Shown here in pieces: positions 10,301-17,977 of a stretch of 64,000 bases of DNA (within the stretch, counting starts at the first letter, position 1; each line of letters opens with the position of its first letter). Origin of the DNA: Lysobacterales bacterium. GTDB taxonomy: Bacteria; Pseudomonadota; Gammaproteobacteria; Xanthomonadales; SZUA-5. The stretch covers positions 62,001 to 126,000 of the forward strand of contig JALHMG010000003.1 of assembly GCA_022844135.1 (NCBI GenBank), in the 5' to 3' direction. The notes beneath the pieces were generated by a model. It was not told the DNA's origin and made no database searches. It saw only the letters and a program-made list of their open reading frames with translations. The position numbers and the translations under genes were made by a program.

Positions 10301-11828
10301 CGGCAAAGCGCACCACGCCGGTGAGAAGCTCGGCGGGCTCCGGAAGATTAAGCATCCGCATAGCGCCGCTGATCTCTTCCAATAGCCGCGGGATCTGCTC
10401 AATCTTGCTGTGATCCCAAGGCGATTCGATAAATGCGACGATGTCTTGTTTGGCTTGCTGGATGTTGGCCGAGGCTTCTTTGGTCGTGGCATCCAGAATC
10501 TTGCGTACTTCGGCCTGCGGCAACTCGAAACCGCTGCTCGGAACCGATTCCTGCTTCTGTTCTGCGCCAAGTCGCTCGATGTGGTCGTCGAGCGAACTTT
10601 CCACGTACAGCAGAGATCCGGCGATGTCGAGCAACGTGCTCTCTTCGGCGGCCTGCCGGCCTTGGACGATGCGCTCCAGGACTTCCTTCTGATCGAGCAC
10701 TACGCGCCGCGGAACGCCAAGGCCCAACATGCCGAGTGTGTCGGCAACGCGATGCAACGCGTCGCCCTGAGGCGCCAGCTCCTCGACGTTGCTGCTACCC
10801 GTCCGCAAATGCAGATCGAAGGCATCCTTGATACGCAGCAAATCTTCCTTGATCGCCGTACCGACGGTGTCCAAGAGTGCGCGGTTGTGGCCACTCAATG
10901 CGCCGCGTGCGTGTTCAAGTTCGGCCTGACTCGGGATCAGTTTGTCGAGCCGATAGACTTGCTTCAGTTCGGCGACGCGTTGAGAACTTGCCGACGATTG
11001 AGCGACGTAATACAGCAGTCCTTTGGTCAGTTCATTGGGCGGCTGCGCCGAAAATGCCGCTTCACCGCCATCGATGAGTCGCTTGATCTCGCGATCGACG
11101 CGACCGATCAGCAGCTTTAGGGCAACCGAAGCCTCAACGCCCTTGACCAGCACAGCCTCAAGTACACCGCCAGCCACCCAGAACAGGCGTCGTGCGTCGA
11201 GTTGCACACACATCGAGCGTAAACGATCGATTGCGGCAATCAGCCGCGTCAGATTGCCATCGATATCTTCGCCCTTGAACCACTTCAACAGGCCAAACTG
11301 AAATGCCAACCGCAATCGCCCGCCGTTGGCCGACATCAGCGGCTGCGGCGTCGGCAGTTTGGCGCCATTGGCGCTCGCCGGCAGAGCGGCGCTAAGGTCA
11401 GGCGAAAACAGTGCCGTCTCGCTGAGCAACTTCTCGCCACGACAGGCACGCAAGTCGTTCAAAAGCGGCAGCAGCACGATGGGGATATCGCGATGGCCGC
11501 TCTGCAACCGCTCCAAATAATCGGGTAACTGAACCATGCCGCGCATGAGCACGGTGTAAGCATCTTCGGCCTGCTTGATCTGCCCGTCGAGCAGTCCCAG
11601 CGCGAGGCGTTCCATCTCCTCAACAACCATCGCCGCGCCATACAGTTCGACCATGCGCAGGGTGCCCTGCACTTGATGTAAATAGCTGGCGCAGAAGCGC
11701 ATCTGGCTTTTGTCGGAGCTGTCCTCGACAAAGGCTTCCAGCGCTTGCTGAGCTTGCTTGAGCGTGTCGTCCAGCTCCTGCTTAACCCAGGTCAGCGTGG
11801 TGAAATCGATGTCGTCTTGAAGCCTCAT
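4350..11828 (-). CDS. chpA: Chemotaxis-type hybrid histidine kinase ChpA (PilL)
   Basis: Giant CheA-type kinase (2492 residues) of the twitching-motility system. It phosphorylates PilG and PilH and tunes PilB/PilT motor activity and cAMP in relatives. Hpt-like sites: His51 (HQVQGTLRMV) and His359 (HRVADTLGML) in diverged domains, a site near 485-493 without histidine (EISGAMRML), then canonical His892 (HTLKGSGRLVG), His1114 (HTLNGALSMV) and His1735 (HTLKGGARMAG). The kinase ATP-binding domain has its N-box near residue 2070 (RNSLAHG), followed by a CheW domain and a C-terminal receiver (phospho-Asp2417, Lys2469). Long acidic linkers fill the rest. AAAGGAG lies 7 bases before the ATG. Confidence 0.95.
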   Translation of the reverse strand: MRLQDDIDFTTLTWVKQELDDTLKQAQQALEAFVEDSSDKSQMRFCASYLHQVQGTLRMVELYGAAMVVEEMERLALGLLDGQIKQAEDAYTVLMRGMVQLPDYLERLQSGHRDIPIVLLPLLNDLRACRGEKLLSETALFSPDLSAALPASANGAKLPTPQPLMSANGGRLRLAFQFGLLKWFKGEDIDGNLTRLIAAIDRLRSMCVQLDARRLFWVAGGVLEAVLVKGVEASVALKLLIGRVDREIKRLIDGGEAAFSAQPPNELTKGLLYYVAQSSASSQRVAELKQVYRLDKLIPSQAELEHARGALSGHNRALLDTVGTAIKEDLLRIKDAFDLHLRTGSSNVEELAPQGDALHRVADTLGMLGLGVPRRVVLDQKEVLERIVQGRQAAEESTLLDIAGSLLYVESSLDDHIERLGAEQKQESVPSSGFELPQAEVRKILDATTKEASANIQQAKQDIVAFIESPWDHSKIEQIPRLLEEISGAMRMLNLPEPAELLTGVVRFAEVELLKHRRVPSGDQLDLMADAIASIEFYLEAVKEGRRNRDRILDVTRRSLEALGYWPLPADGAEMAPEVAEIADTAPAANDFPTFPDTFATDRLETSSELPAPDLPAAQADVAESVGLPDAATIDSMISGSSEVVDLSFDAPLEIDPSSPVEIAPGDGLESLIIGEAAPATEPASVDLDGLNVTAAEVQAPSVSSTLTEFDSLDFATDVQFAESIRSETALDLDDLIADVAPRDSVDIDLSTSGDQVIGIEPLAEAVDESQNIPEVGREPETLSESLREGFEAPVFEPAPIAEPIALEPPVIEPVPSVSAPVPRVEPAPMPGFALPDVGFHSVPSDEIDDEIREVFVEEVQDELDNLNRQYPLWKSDLGDLEKLKPVRRSFHTLKGSGRLVGALAIGEFAWKIENMLNRILDKTIHPTPAALDLLDNAIGSLPGMLAALKGEGQPNSNLGTIMWVADQLATGQEVWLPKSSPAPVVTADEPTAAAGAEIELAVVESTGVQNTSWSDSVTRSDEVGVGAVEAADIPTPGVVELIDNVQVDVPEHSGGDALVSPAAGSPLDVDPLLMDILSSEVTAHVATIRRYLKHSESAVVPQPVSEELLRAVHTLNGALSMVDLPVLTRFVGPLEGYLKRLRAQGREPSDEGLQALHDAAVCIEQTMLAIEAQTPVSSTEYLAERVIALRDDLPAPDHPYHGYGIHELDEQHAPEPEPVKPWYEADETLEVAELGVDLALNPVEEGAVDISAIQDALPAADLALTLDVAGPDVDSIREEPMPVADAAWIEPEATVGESLKDLAAEERTHADTPDVSHQSEAIERAGRDLEDRQDELATDWLEISGEDLPVVSYASELPVVSDASEKADPIMADETVALVFDASDLERSSVEADLELEPTDLDFLQDIDGSATSPTADESSLAALLDLATPDASEPLAQIDLEATEPGLDVSLAHSLEDLGILDELASSNADDRPAMVLQASEGIESSNVNGEVTANEEAIAVSDLRASAEAELDRWLSDSSFDAAEQSMADEIGELIVSGQLQDTREDAVSLDDVLAIETVVDDVEPMPVAALDSPISTIDVEDSTPEEEAAAALENVAVREPEVGSFAQPTDEEPLVVGEMREELSIAEAMPEEPSSSQQYVHSDDVSTPVLEQTAASNAVVLEAAAPVDAGSSGVDLDPPGALDLPDMDLELLDIFVEEGVDILDHADGMMAKLRENPSDRETVSSLQRDLHTLKGGARMAGLTPIGDLSHAMESLFEAIVQGERQASRPAIESLERAFDRLHGMVQRVRARQAIGLPEQIIARIELVLEGREAELIAAPVETGPVSEAPEPVEIATPTAPESAPERVAPAPAPRTQRKTQLDEDEASARAAQQELIRVRADLLDNLVNFAGEVSIYRSRLEAQMGGFRFNLVEFEQTVLRLREQLRKLEMETEAQILSRFQRESEQSGGTQFDPLELDRFSTLQQLSRALAESVSDLVSIQNLLDDIARQSETLLLQQSRVSSDLQEGLMRTRMVPFESLVPRLRRILRQTAAELGKKAQLKVEGTQGEMDRTVLERMTAPFEHMLRNSLAHGIELPDVRRVRGKSEEGAVSIRVSREATEVLIQVTDDGAGMNRDAIRRKAIERGLMNPDAQLSDRDIYQFVLEAGFSTAAEVSKVAGRGVGMDVVASEVKQLGGSLEMDSDPGNGTRITIRLPFTLAVAQAVLVRLGESSYAIPMTSITGVTRMPRKEMDRRLEQKQLEIIYGGESYQIYDLGDLLRSPVNHSTDETQVPLLMSRTGDQRAAIRVSQVIGSKEVVVKSAGVQLSSVPGIFGATIMGDGRVLVILDLAPLVRHGVALRQAPELAAELDLLEPLPEPTMRRQPLVMVVDDSITMRKVTTRVLERADFDVFTAKDGLDAVEQLQDRMPDVILLDIEMPRMDGYEVATYIRNDQRLKHIPIIMITSRTGDKHRQRAMEIGVDRYLGKPYQENDLLKNVQEALTAGHAHVH

Positions 11829-11884
11829 CCGCGGACTCCTTTGTCCCGGCTATGTGATGGACGACCGAAAGGTCGACCGCCAGA

Positions 11885-12067
11885 CTGGTTGTCGGTTGTT
11901 AGTTGTGGGTTGTCAAAGAAACCGCTCAGCGGTTCACCAACACCCACAACTGCGAACCCGCAACCCAAGCTATCCATAGCTTTAAATACCTAACAGCAAA
12001 CCGATTGCCGAAAGGCCTACGCCTTTCCAACAACCAAACACCAACAACCGACTACCACGAACCAACG
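11885..12067. repeat. GTTG-type inverted-repeat element in the pilJ-chpA gap
   Basis: The gap between pilJ and chpA is filled by an imperfect inverted repeat. The left arm (about 11885-11914) is rich in GTTGTCGGTTGTTAGTTG. The right arm (about 12028-12066) is CAACAACC-rich and starts immediately after the pilJ stop. The core match is GTCGGTTGTT (11891-11900) against AACAACCGAC (12043-12052). Between the arms lie three small perfect hairpins: AACCGCT/AGCGGTT (11919-11934), AAGCTAT/ATAGCTT (11967-11982) and GAAAGGC/GCCTTTC (12010-12027). No coding potential is evident. Confidence 0.6.
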
Positions 12068-14104
12068 TCAACTCGGCAACTTGAAGTCGGCAACCGAGCG
12101 ACGCAGGTCGGCGGCCAACTGCGCCAGATTTCCAATCGACTCTGCCGTTTGGCTCGCGCCAACCGAAGTCTGGGTGGTAATTTCCTGAATCACGTTCATT
12201 GTTGCTGAGATGTTGGTCGCAGCTGCCGACTGCTGACGCGCGGCTTGAGAGATGTTTTGAATCAAATCCGCCAAGTCGTTCGAGACCTTCTCAATCTCGC
12301 CCAGCGCCAAGCCCGCGTCTTCGGCAAGGCGCGCACCCGCTACCACCTCGGCGGTGGTTTGCTCCATGGAGCTGACCGCTTCGTTAGTGTCGGACTGAAT
12401 GGTTTGGACCAGCGTTTCGATACGTTTCGTAGCGTTGGAAGCGCGTTCTGCAAGGCGCTGCACTTCGTCCGCCACGACCGCGAATCCACGACCGGCTTCA
12501 CCTGCTGAGGCCGCTTGAATAGCGGCGTTCAGCGCGAGAATGTTGGTTTGCTCGGCGATGTCGTTAATCAGTTCGACGATCGATCCGATTTCTTGCGAGG
12601 ACTCGCCCAGACGCTTAATACGCTTGGAGGTTTCCTGGATCTGGTCGCGGATGTTGTCCATGCCTTGAATCGTCTGACGCACGATCGCCGCGCCTTTGCC
12701 TGCGATCTGCACCGAGCGCTGCGCAACGTCCGCGCTTTCGGCGGAGTTGCGCGACACCTCGTCAATGGACACGGCGATTTCATTGATCGCCGCCGACGCC
12801 GAAGTGATCTGTTGTGCCTGATGTTCGGCGGCTTCGGCCAGATGCATTGCAGTCGCCTGAGTTTCCTGGGCGGCGGCTGCGACCTGCACGGCGGTTTCGT
12901 TAATCGTGGTTACCAGGCTGCGCAATGCTTCAACTGCGAAATTGATGGAGTCCGCGATCGCGCCGGTGATGTCTTCGGTGACGGTGGCCTTTACCGTCAG
13001 GTCGCCCTCTGCGAGCGATCCCATTTCGTCCAGAAGGCGCAAAATAGCTTCCTGGTTACGCTGATTCAGATCGGCGGTGATCTTGTAGCGTTTGGCCTGG
13101 TCGCGATAGATCAAAATCGCCAACAACACCAACGCGATGGCAGCGAGCGCTCCGAACAGGACAGCGGCCTGCACGGACGGGAAGTTGCGGCGATTGACCT
13201 GCTCGGCGTATTCGGCGGAGAGAACTTCAGCGTCTGTCAGCAGCTGCTCGCTGTCCAGGGACACGGTATTTGAAGCTTCGCGGACGTCGATCAAGTCGAC
13301 CGAACCCGTCGTGATTGCTTCGACGAACTGTCCGAGTTCCTGGAATGTGGTGTAGATGTCCGCCAACAGGTTGCGGATCTGCGGCGCCTCGACGGGGCGG
13401 ATGCCGGTGTTCGCATCGCCGTTCTGCAATCCATCCAACACTTGGCCGAACAAAGCAGCGTCGCGATTGAAGCCATCGGCGGCGGTGGAAGCCGTTTGTC
13501 CGCCCTGGAGTACTTCATTCAAGCGACGCAGCATTCGGTCGGCCAGCGTGACTTGACGACCAGCGACGTAGATCTGGTCCTGCCCGGCACCGCGATCCGC
13601 GAGCAACTGCGCGACCTGATCGGAACGAGACTGCAAAAGCGGGATCTTGGTCTGAAACTCAGCAGCCGTTGCGTTCAACTGCTCGATAACGTCCCGGCGC
13701 GCCAAAATCACATCGGCGGCTTCCTGAATCGGGCCCCAGGTTGTCTTGACCTGATCGAGCGCGGTCTGAACCTCTGGATTCTTGCGAATCGACGGCACGC
13801 CTTCCTGCGGATCGCCATCCTCGAGCTTTTTCAAGTGCGACTGAATCGTGCCCTTGATATCGCTGAGCTCGTCGAAGGCCTCGTCTCGGCCCCCGGCCGC
13901 TTCAGCCGCGAACTTCGCCAATTGCTGAGAAAGCACGCGAATGTCGGTCGACAGGCTGATCGCCGCGCGGTCCTCGTTGTTGTTCACGTTGGAAAAAATG
14001 AAGTTCGCGATCAAGCCGATAAGGCCCACCAGCAACACCACCACGAGGATGGCTAGCATGGTTGAAGATTCGCGCTGTTGGATTCCGCCGGCCGCCGCAC
14101 TCAT
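12068..14104 (-). CDS. pilJ: Type IV pilus methyl-accepting chemotaxis protein PilJ
   Basis: Receptor of the Pil-Chp system, in the inner membrane, thought to sense pilus-surface interaction. Of 678 residues, a first membrane segment lies at about 16-38 ([20 protein letters not shown]). A periplasmic region with PilJ-type helices follows to about 310. The second membrane segment is near 310-335 ([21 protein letters not shown]), then HAMP, then the MCP signalling domain with the hairpin tip region [28 protein letters not shown] in its usual place. GGGGAG lies 6 bases before the ATG. It sits between pilI and chpA in the operon. Confidence 0.95.
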   Translation of the reverse strand: MSAAAGGIQQRESSTMLAILVVVLLVGLIGLIANFIFSNVNNNEDRAAISLSTDIRVLSQQLAKFAAEAAGGRDEAFDELSDIKGTIQSHLKKLEDGDPQEGVPSIRKNPEVQTALDQVKTTWGPIQEAADVILARRDVIEQLNATAAEFQTKIPLLQSRSDQVAQLLADRGAGQDQIYVAGRQVTLADRMLRRLNEVLQGGQTASTAADGFNRDAALFGQVLDGLQNGDANTGIRPVEAPQIRNLLADIYTTFQELGQFVEAITTGSVDLIDVREASNTVSLDSEQLLTDAEVLSAEYAEQVNRRNFPSVQAAVLFGALAAIALVLLAILIYRDQAKRYKITADLNQRNQEAILRLLDEMGSLAEGDLTVKATVTEDITGAIADSINFAVEALRSLVTTINETAVQVAAAAQETQATAMHLAEAAEHQAQQITSASAAINEIAVSIDEVSRNSAESADVAQRSVQIAGKGAAIVRQTIQGMDNIRDQIQETSKRIKRLGESSQEIGSIVELINDIAEQTNILALNAAIQAASAGEAGRGFAVVADEVQRLAERASNATKRIETLVQTIQSDTNEAVSSMEQTTAEVVAGARLAEDAGLALGEIEKVSNDLADLIQNISQAARQQSAAATNISATMNVIQEITTQTSVGASQTAESIGNLAQLAADLRRSVADFKLPS

Positions 14105-14154
14105 CCGAAGCTCCCCTACTCTATTGGCCCATCAAACCACCAAAACGCAAAGCG

Positions 14155-14709
14155 TCACGCCGACGCTTGCATGAAATCTGGTGCGCGCATCAGCTCCGTC
14201 ATACTGAACACGCCCCAAACCGATTGTCCCACTCGATACTCATTCTCGATGAAGCGACTGACCGGCGAATCCGCATAGACGTCCATGCCGCGCAACTGCT
14301 CATCGACAAAACTGCGTTGACCCAATACTTCATCGACGACAAGGCCTGTGGCCCCCGAGGCCTGACGTACAACCAAAACTCGCGTTCGCTCGGTGACACG
14401 GAAAGGCTCGCCCTCCAAGAAACCACGCAAGTGCACCACCGTGACCAGGTTGCCGCGCACATTGGCGATTCCCAGCATCCACGCTTTGGTGCCCGGCACT
14501 GGAGTGATCGCCGGGAACATCAAGATTTCGTTCACTTCGCTGATCGAGCTGACAAGAAATGCATCACCCAATCGATACGCAATCCCGCGCCATAGTCCAG
14601 GCGCATCCAATTGCTCGGGCAAACCTGCCACATGCGCAAGGGAACGCTTCTCGTAATCGAGCAAGATCTCGAAAGGGTTCAGCGCAGCGATTTCTGGCAG
14701 ATCGATCAC
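14155..14709 (-). CDS. pilI: CheW-like protein PilI
   Basis: CheW-domain adaptor coupling PilJ to ChpA. Visible family features are YRLGDAFLVSSISEVNEIL, then GIANVRGNLVTVVHLRGFL (the CheW GxxxxRGxxxPxxDL site), and a C-terminal FSMTELM. The start is set at a GTG (14709) preceded by GGGGGAG at 8 bases. An upstream in-frame TTG at 14730 would add seven residues and overlap that ribosome site. The stop of pilH is 25 bases upstream. Length of 184 residues is close to the Pseudomonas protein. Confidence 0.9.
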   Translation of the reverse strand: MIDLPEIAALNPFEILLDYEKRSLAHVAGLPEQLDAPGLWRGIAYRLGDAFLVSSISEVNEILMFPAITPVPGTKAWMLGIANVRGNLVTVVHLRGFLEGEPFRVTERTRVLVVRQASGATGLVVDEVLGQRSFVDEQLRGMDVYADSPVSRFIENEYRVGQSVWGVFSMTELMRAPDFMQASA

Positions 14710-14734
14710 AACTGACGCTCCCCCTGACAACGAG

Positions 14735-15103
14735 TCATGCCGCAGCGATAAGGTTCTGTATGCGTTGCACCAAGTCGCGTTCGACGGGCGGCTTGGAAAT
14801 AAAATCCTTCGCGCCCTGACGCATGCCCCAAATGCGGTCTGTTTCCATGTTCTTGGTGGTCACGATAATGACGGGAATCATCGACGTCTCGGCATCGCGG
14901 CTCAGGGTCCGCGTTGCCTGGAAGCCATTGGTGCCAGGCATGATCACATCCATCAGAATCAAATCGGGTCGCTCAGCCCTCGCCTTGGCGATTCCCTCTT
15001 CGGCACTCGAGGCGCTGCTGGTCTGAAATCCGGCGCGCTCCAACATTGCGCTGAGCACGCGCACATCGGTAGGAGAGTCGTCGACAATCAGAATACGTGC
15101 CAT
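14735..15103 (-). CDS. pilH: Single-domain response regulator PilH
   Basis: CheY-like receiver of 122 residues, a phosphorylation target of ChpA. In Pseudomonas PilH favours pilus retraction or acts as a phosphate sink. It starts MARILIVDDSPTDVRVL with the acidic pair, has the phospho-acceptor aspartate in LILMDVIMPGTNGFQA, and the conserved Thr/Lys in IPVIIVTTKN and FISKPPVERDL. The chosen ATG has AAGGA nine bases upstream. Longer in-frame starts would only add residues overlapping the end of pilG. Confidence 0.93.
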   Translation of the reverse strand: MARILIVDDSPTDVRVLSAMLERAGFQTSSASSAEEGIAKARAERPDLILMDVIMPGTNGFQATRTLSRDAETSMIPVIIVTTKNMETDRIWGMRQGAKDFISKPPVERDLVQRIQNLIAAA

Positions 15104-15116
15104 GAGCGCTCGTCCT

Positions 15117-15536
15117 TCAACTTTCCGGAGCTGCCACGCGTCCATCCACATAACGCCGAATTGCGCCAAGCAACTCCTCGCGGGTGAAGGGTTTGGTCAA
15201 GTACTGTTCGGAACCCACGATCCGCCCGCGCGCTTTGTCGAACAGGCCATCCTTACTCGACAACATAATCACGGGCGTGGTCTTGAACACCTGATTGTTC
15301 TTGATCAGTGCACAAGTCTGATATCCGTCGAGCCGCGGCATCATGATGTCGACGAAAATGATTTGTGGATGGTGGTCCGAAATCTTCGCCAGAGCTTCGA
15401 ATCCGTCGGTCGCGGTGACAACATCGCACCCTTCTTTCTTGAGCAGTGTTTCGGCGGTCCGACGAATGGTCTTGCTATCATCAATGACCATGACACGCAT
15501 GCCTGCCAGGCTGCCCTTTTGCTGCAAATCGTCCAC
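15117..15536 (-). CDS. pilG: Single-domain response regulator PilG
   Basis: CheY-like receiver, first gene of the Pil-Chp operon. PilG promotes pilus extension and adenylate cyclase activation in Pseudomonas. The core VMVIDDSKTIRRTAETLLKK and IIFVDIMMPRLDGYQTCALIKNN are almost identical to known PilG. The start is uncertain: a TTG at 15551 opens the frame, a GTG at 15536 has GGAGG five bases upstream, and an ATG at 15500 lies two codons before VMVIDD. The GTG is chosen because of its ribosome site and because it gives an N-terminal tail close to that of the Pseudomonas protein. Confidence 0.93.
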   Translation of the reverse strand: MDDLQQKGSLAGMRVMVIDDSKTIRRTAETLLKKEGCDVVTATDGFEALAKISDHHPQIIFVDIMMPRLDGYQTCALIKNNQVFKTTPVIMLSSKDGLFDKARGRIVGSEQYLTKPFTREELLGAIRRYVDGRVAAPES

Positions 15537-15551
15537 GTCCACCTCCGCCAA

Positions 15552-16086
15552 TTCAATGGCTTTGACATTAGTCTGAAAAACGCAAGTCCTATGCGTCTTT
15601 CAAGTTGCGAGCCCGTACACGCCGCTCTCGCTCCCCATGGCTCATGCGCTCGATCAATGAGCCGACCGTCCCCAGTTCGCACCGGCAGGGCGGTTTAGCT
15701 CGCGCCGGGCAGACATCGAACGATCTGCTCGAACGCTTGTATCCCCAGGCGGCAAAACATCGCGCCGCCCAATTAAGCTCTCTAGCCAACCCTAAATCGG
15801 TTGTCAAGTTTGTGTTGTAAGTATTTGTGCTCGCAAGAGTTGCAAGCATCGATCAGCGCCCCTTAGCGCGCGGTCGCGCGCAGATGACGCATCATACACG
15901 AGCGCCTTGGAAGGCCATCAACGTTAGTCATCAGGAGCGAAGCAGCCTGATGGTGCGAACCATGGCTGGTTCGAAAGCGGGTCGAGAACGTAAGTATCTG
16001 ATCCACAATGAGCGAGTTCTGACGCGCGAGGGGAAAACGCCCGCCAGGTTCGTTTCTCAATAGACTGTTACCGATAAGGAGTTTTC
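15552..16086. other. Divergent pilG/gshB intergenic region
   Basis: About 540 bases separate the two divergent operons. No gene is convincing here; a 78-codon frame at 15827-16063 looks like chance. Two adjacent perfect hairpins are visible: CATCAGG/CCTGATG (15929-15952) and CGAACCA/TGGTTCG with a four-base loop (15956-15973). They could belong to the gshB leader or to a small RNA. A minus-strand promoter candidate is listed separately. Confidence 0.4.
15779..15807 (-). promoter_or_regulatory. Candidate sigma-70 promoter of the pil-chp operon
   Basis: On the minus strand a perfect -35 box TTGACA (15807-15802) is followed after 17 bases by a weak -10 box TAGAGA (15784-15779). This would give a leader of roughly 235 bases before pilG. 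Only the -35 is strong. Confidence 0.4.
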
Positions 16087-17031
16087 GTGCAACGACGACT
16101 TGCGGTGCTCATGGACCCGATCGAGCACATCAAACCGTACAAGGATTCGACTTTTGCCATGCTGTTGGAAGCGCAGCGGCGCGGCTACGCCGTACACGTG
16201 CTCACTCAAGATGGCTTATCGATGCGCGACGGCGATCCCTGGGTGAAATCACGCCCAGTGCGGGTATTCGATAGCCGCGAGCATTGGTTCGAAGCTGAGC
16301 CTCCGGAGAACGCCGACGCTGCGTCTTTCGACTTCATCTTCCTTCGTAAAGACCCGCCGTTCGACGCCGATTATCTCTACGACACGCAAATCCTGGATCG
16401 CGCCGAGGCCCGTGGCGTTCGGGTCGTCAATCGTCCATCGGGCTTGCGCGACTTCAATGAAAAGCTGGCAACCAGCTGGTTCCCAAGCGTCTGCCCGCCG
16501 ACCCTGGTATCGCGCCGCAGCGACGAGCTTCGGGCGTTCGTCACAGAACATCAGCATTGCGTTGCCAAGGTGCTGGATGCCATGGGCGGGGCATCCATTT
16601 TCAGGGTTGAGTTGGGAGATCCCAATACCAACGTGATCGTCGAGACCCTCACACAAGAAGGCCGTCGCGCGGCAATGATCCAGCGCTACATCCCAGAAAT
16701 CGCAGATGGCGACAAGCGCATTTTGATGATCAATGGCGAGCCTGTGGACTACGCTTTGGCGCGCATTCCTGCCAGCGGCGAATTCCGCGGCAACCTGGCG
16801 CGAGGTGGAAGCGGTCGCGGGCAGCCGTTGTCCGAAAGCGATCGCGAGATTTGCGCAGTTGTCGGCCCCGAATTGCGCCGACGCGGTCTGTGGTTCGTCG
16901 GTCTCGATGTGATCGGCCGATACCTGACGGAGGTCAACGTGACGTCGCCGACCTGCATCCGCGAACTCGATGCGCAGTTCGGCTTGAACATTGCCGGGAA
17001 GTTGTTCGATTTCCTGGAGGAGCGCGCGTGA
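16087..17031 (+). CDS. gshB: Glutathione synthetase
   Basis: Joins gamma-glutamylcysteine and glycine with ATP to form glutathione. The 314-residue protein has the family start LAVLMDPIEHIKPYKDSTFAML, substrate site FIFLRKDPPFDADYLY, and ATP-grasp features including VAKVLDAMGGASIFR and the metal-binding LTEVNVTSPTCIRELD. It starts with GTG preceded by AAGGAG at 6-7 bases. It is divergent from pilG and overlaps tonB3 as GTGA, the same neighbourhood as in Pseudomonas. Confidence 0.97.
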   Translation: MQRRLAVLMDPIEHIKPYKDSTFAMLLEAQRRGYAVHVLTQDGLSMRDGDPWVKSRPVRVFDSREHWFEAEPPENADAASFDFIFLRKDPPFDADYLYDTQILDRAEARGVRVVNRPSGLRDFNEKLATSWFPSVCPPTLVSRRSDELRAFVTEHQHCVAKVLDAMGGASIFRVELGDPNTNVIVETLTQEGRRAAMIQRYIPEIADGDKRILMINGEPVDYALARIPASGEFRGNLARGGSGRGQPLSESDREICAVVGPELRRRGLWFVGLDVIGRYLTEVNVTSPTCIRELDAQFGLNIAGKLFDFLEERA

Positions 17032-17879
17032 GCGAGCCTGGCCACGATCGATTGTCGATGACGTTGACGTTTGCCGCGATTGTGCACGCGGTGGCGATTT
17101 TCGGAATTGGCTTCCAAGCCGATCGCGATCCAGGGTCGGTGTTGCCGTCTCTCGACGTCATTCTGGTCCAATCGGCGACATCGGAGAAACCCGACAAGGC
17201 CGACTTCCTGGCGAACGCCGCGCAAGCTGGCGGGGGCAACAGCGACGAGGCCAAACGGCCGACGGAAGTCTTTTCATCGCCACTGCCCAAGCCCGAGGAA
17301 GGGGTTGCCCCGGTTCCGATCAAAGCAGGCGCACCCGATCCGCTGGTAGCGCCGCAAACAACGCCAGTTCTTACCTCAACTGAGTCGGCAATGACCGTAG
17401 CGCGCGTCGAACCGGATGCGAGCAAACCCAGGCGCACCTTGCCCAAAGCCGATACGCTCATGGAGCGCAGCGCGGATGTGGCGCGGCTCGCGGCGGAACT
17501 CGATAGGCGCACACAGGCTTATGCCAAGCGCCCGAAGCGCAAATTCATTTCGGTCAACACGCAGGAATACGTGTACGCCAATTACATGGCTGCCTGGGAA
17601 GCTTTGGTCAAGCGTGTCGGAACGCTCAATGCGGGCGAACTCGATCGCCGCAAACTGCGCGGCGATCTCGTGGTCACCGTCGCGATTCGCCGCGACGGCA
17701 CGCTGGAAAGCGTCGACATCATTCGCTCTTCGGGACAGACGTTGATCGACGAGACTGCGCTGAAAACCATCGAGCTGTCAGCGCCGTTCTCGCCCCTGCC
17801 GCGCGTCGCCGATGAAATCGACGTCCTCCACATCACGCGCACCTATGTGTTTTCGGATGGCGACCTGACGATGAAGTGA
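17028..17879 (+). CDS. tonB3: TonB-family energy transducer (TonB3-like)
   Basis: 283-residue TonB-like protein. One N-terminal membrane anchor (about 11-29, MTLTFAAIVHAVAIFGIGF) is followed by a Pro/Ala-rich periplasmic stretch. The C-terminal TonB fold includes LRGDLVVTVAIRRDGTLESVDIIRSSGQTLIDETALKTI. The start is a GTG overlapping the gshB stop (GTGA). In P. aeruginosa the TonB3 protein, encoded next to gshB and pilG, is needed for normal twitching motility, so this copy probably serves pilus assembly and not siderophore uptake. No exbB/exbD lies nearby. The role is inferred from synteny. Confidence 0.85.
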   Translation: MSEPGHDRLSMTLTFAAIVHAVAIFGIGFQADRDPGSVLPSLDVILVQSATSEKPDKADFLANAAQAGGGNSDEAKRPTEVFSSPLPKPEEGVAPVPIKAGAPDPLVAPQTTPVLTSTESAMTVARVEPDASKPRRTLPKADTLMERSADVARLAAELDRRTQAYAKRPKRKFISVNTQEYVYANYMAAWEALVKRVGTLNAGELDRRKLRGDLVVTVAIRRDGTLESVDIIRSSGQTLIDETALKTIELSAPFSPLPRVADEIDVLHITRTYVFSDGDLTMK

Positions 17880-17977
17880 CGTGCTGCTTTTTGGTGGCAA
17901 GTAGTTTGTTGATTTCGCTAATCGAAAGCGCCAACGCGTCTCTCCAGGAACCAGCAACCTACAACCAGCCACCTGCG

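Noticed and set aside
15827-16063. 78-codon frame upstream of gshB
   Set aside because: Spans the two hairpins, no ribosome site, no likeness to a known protein.
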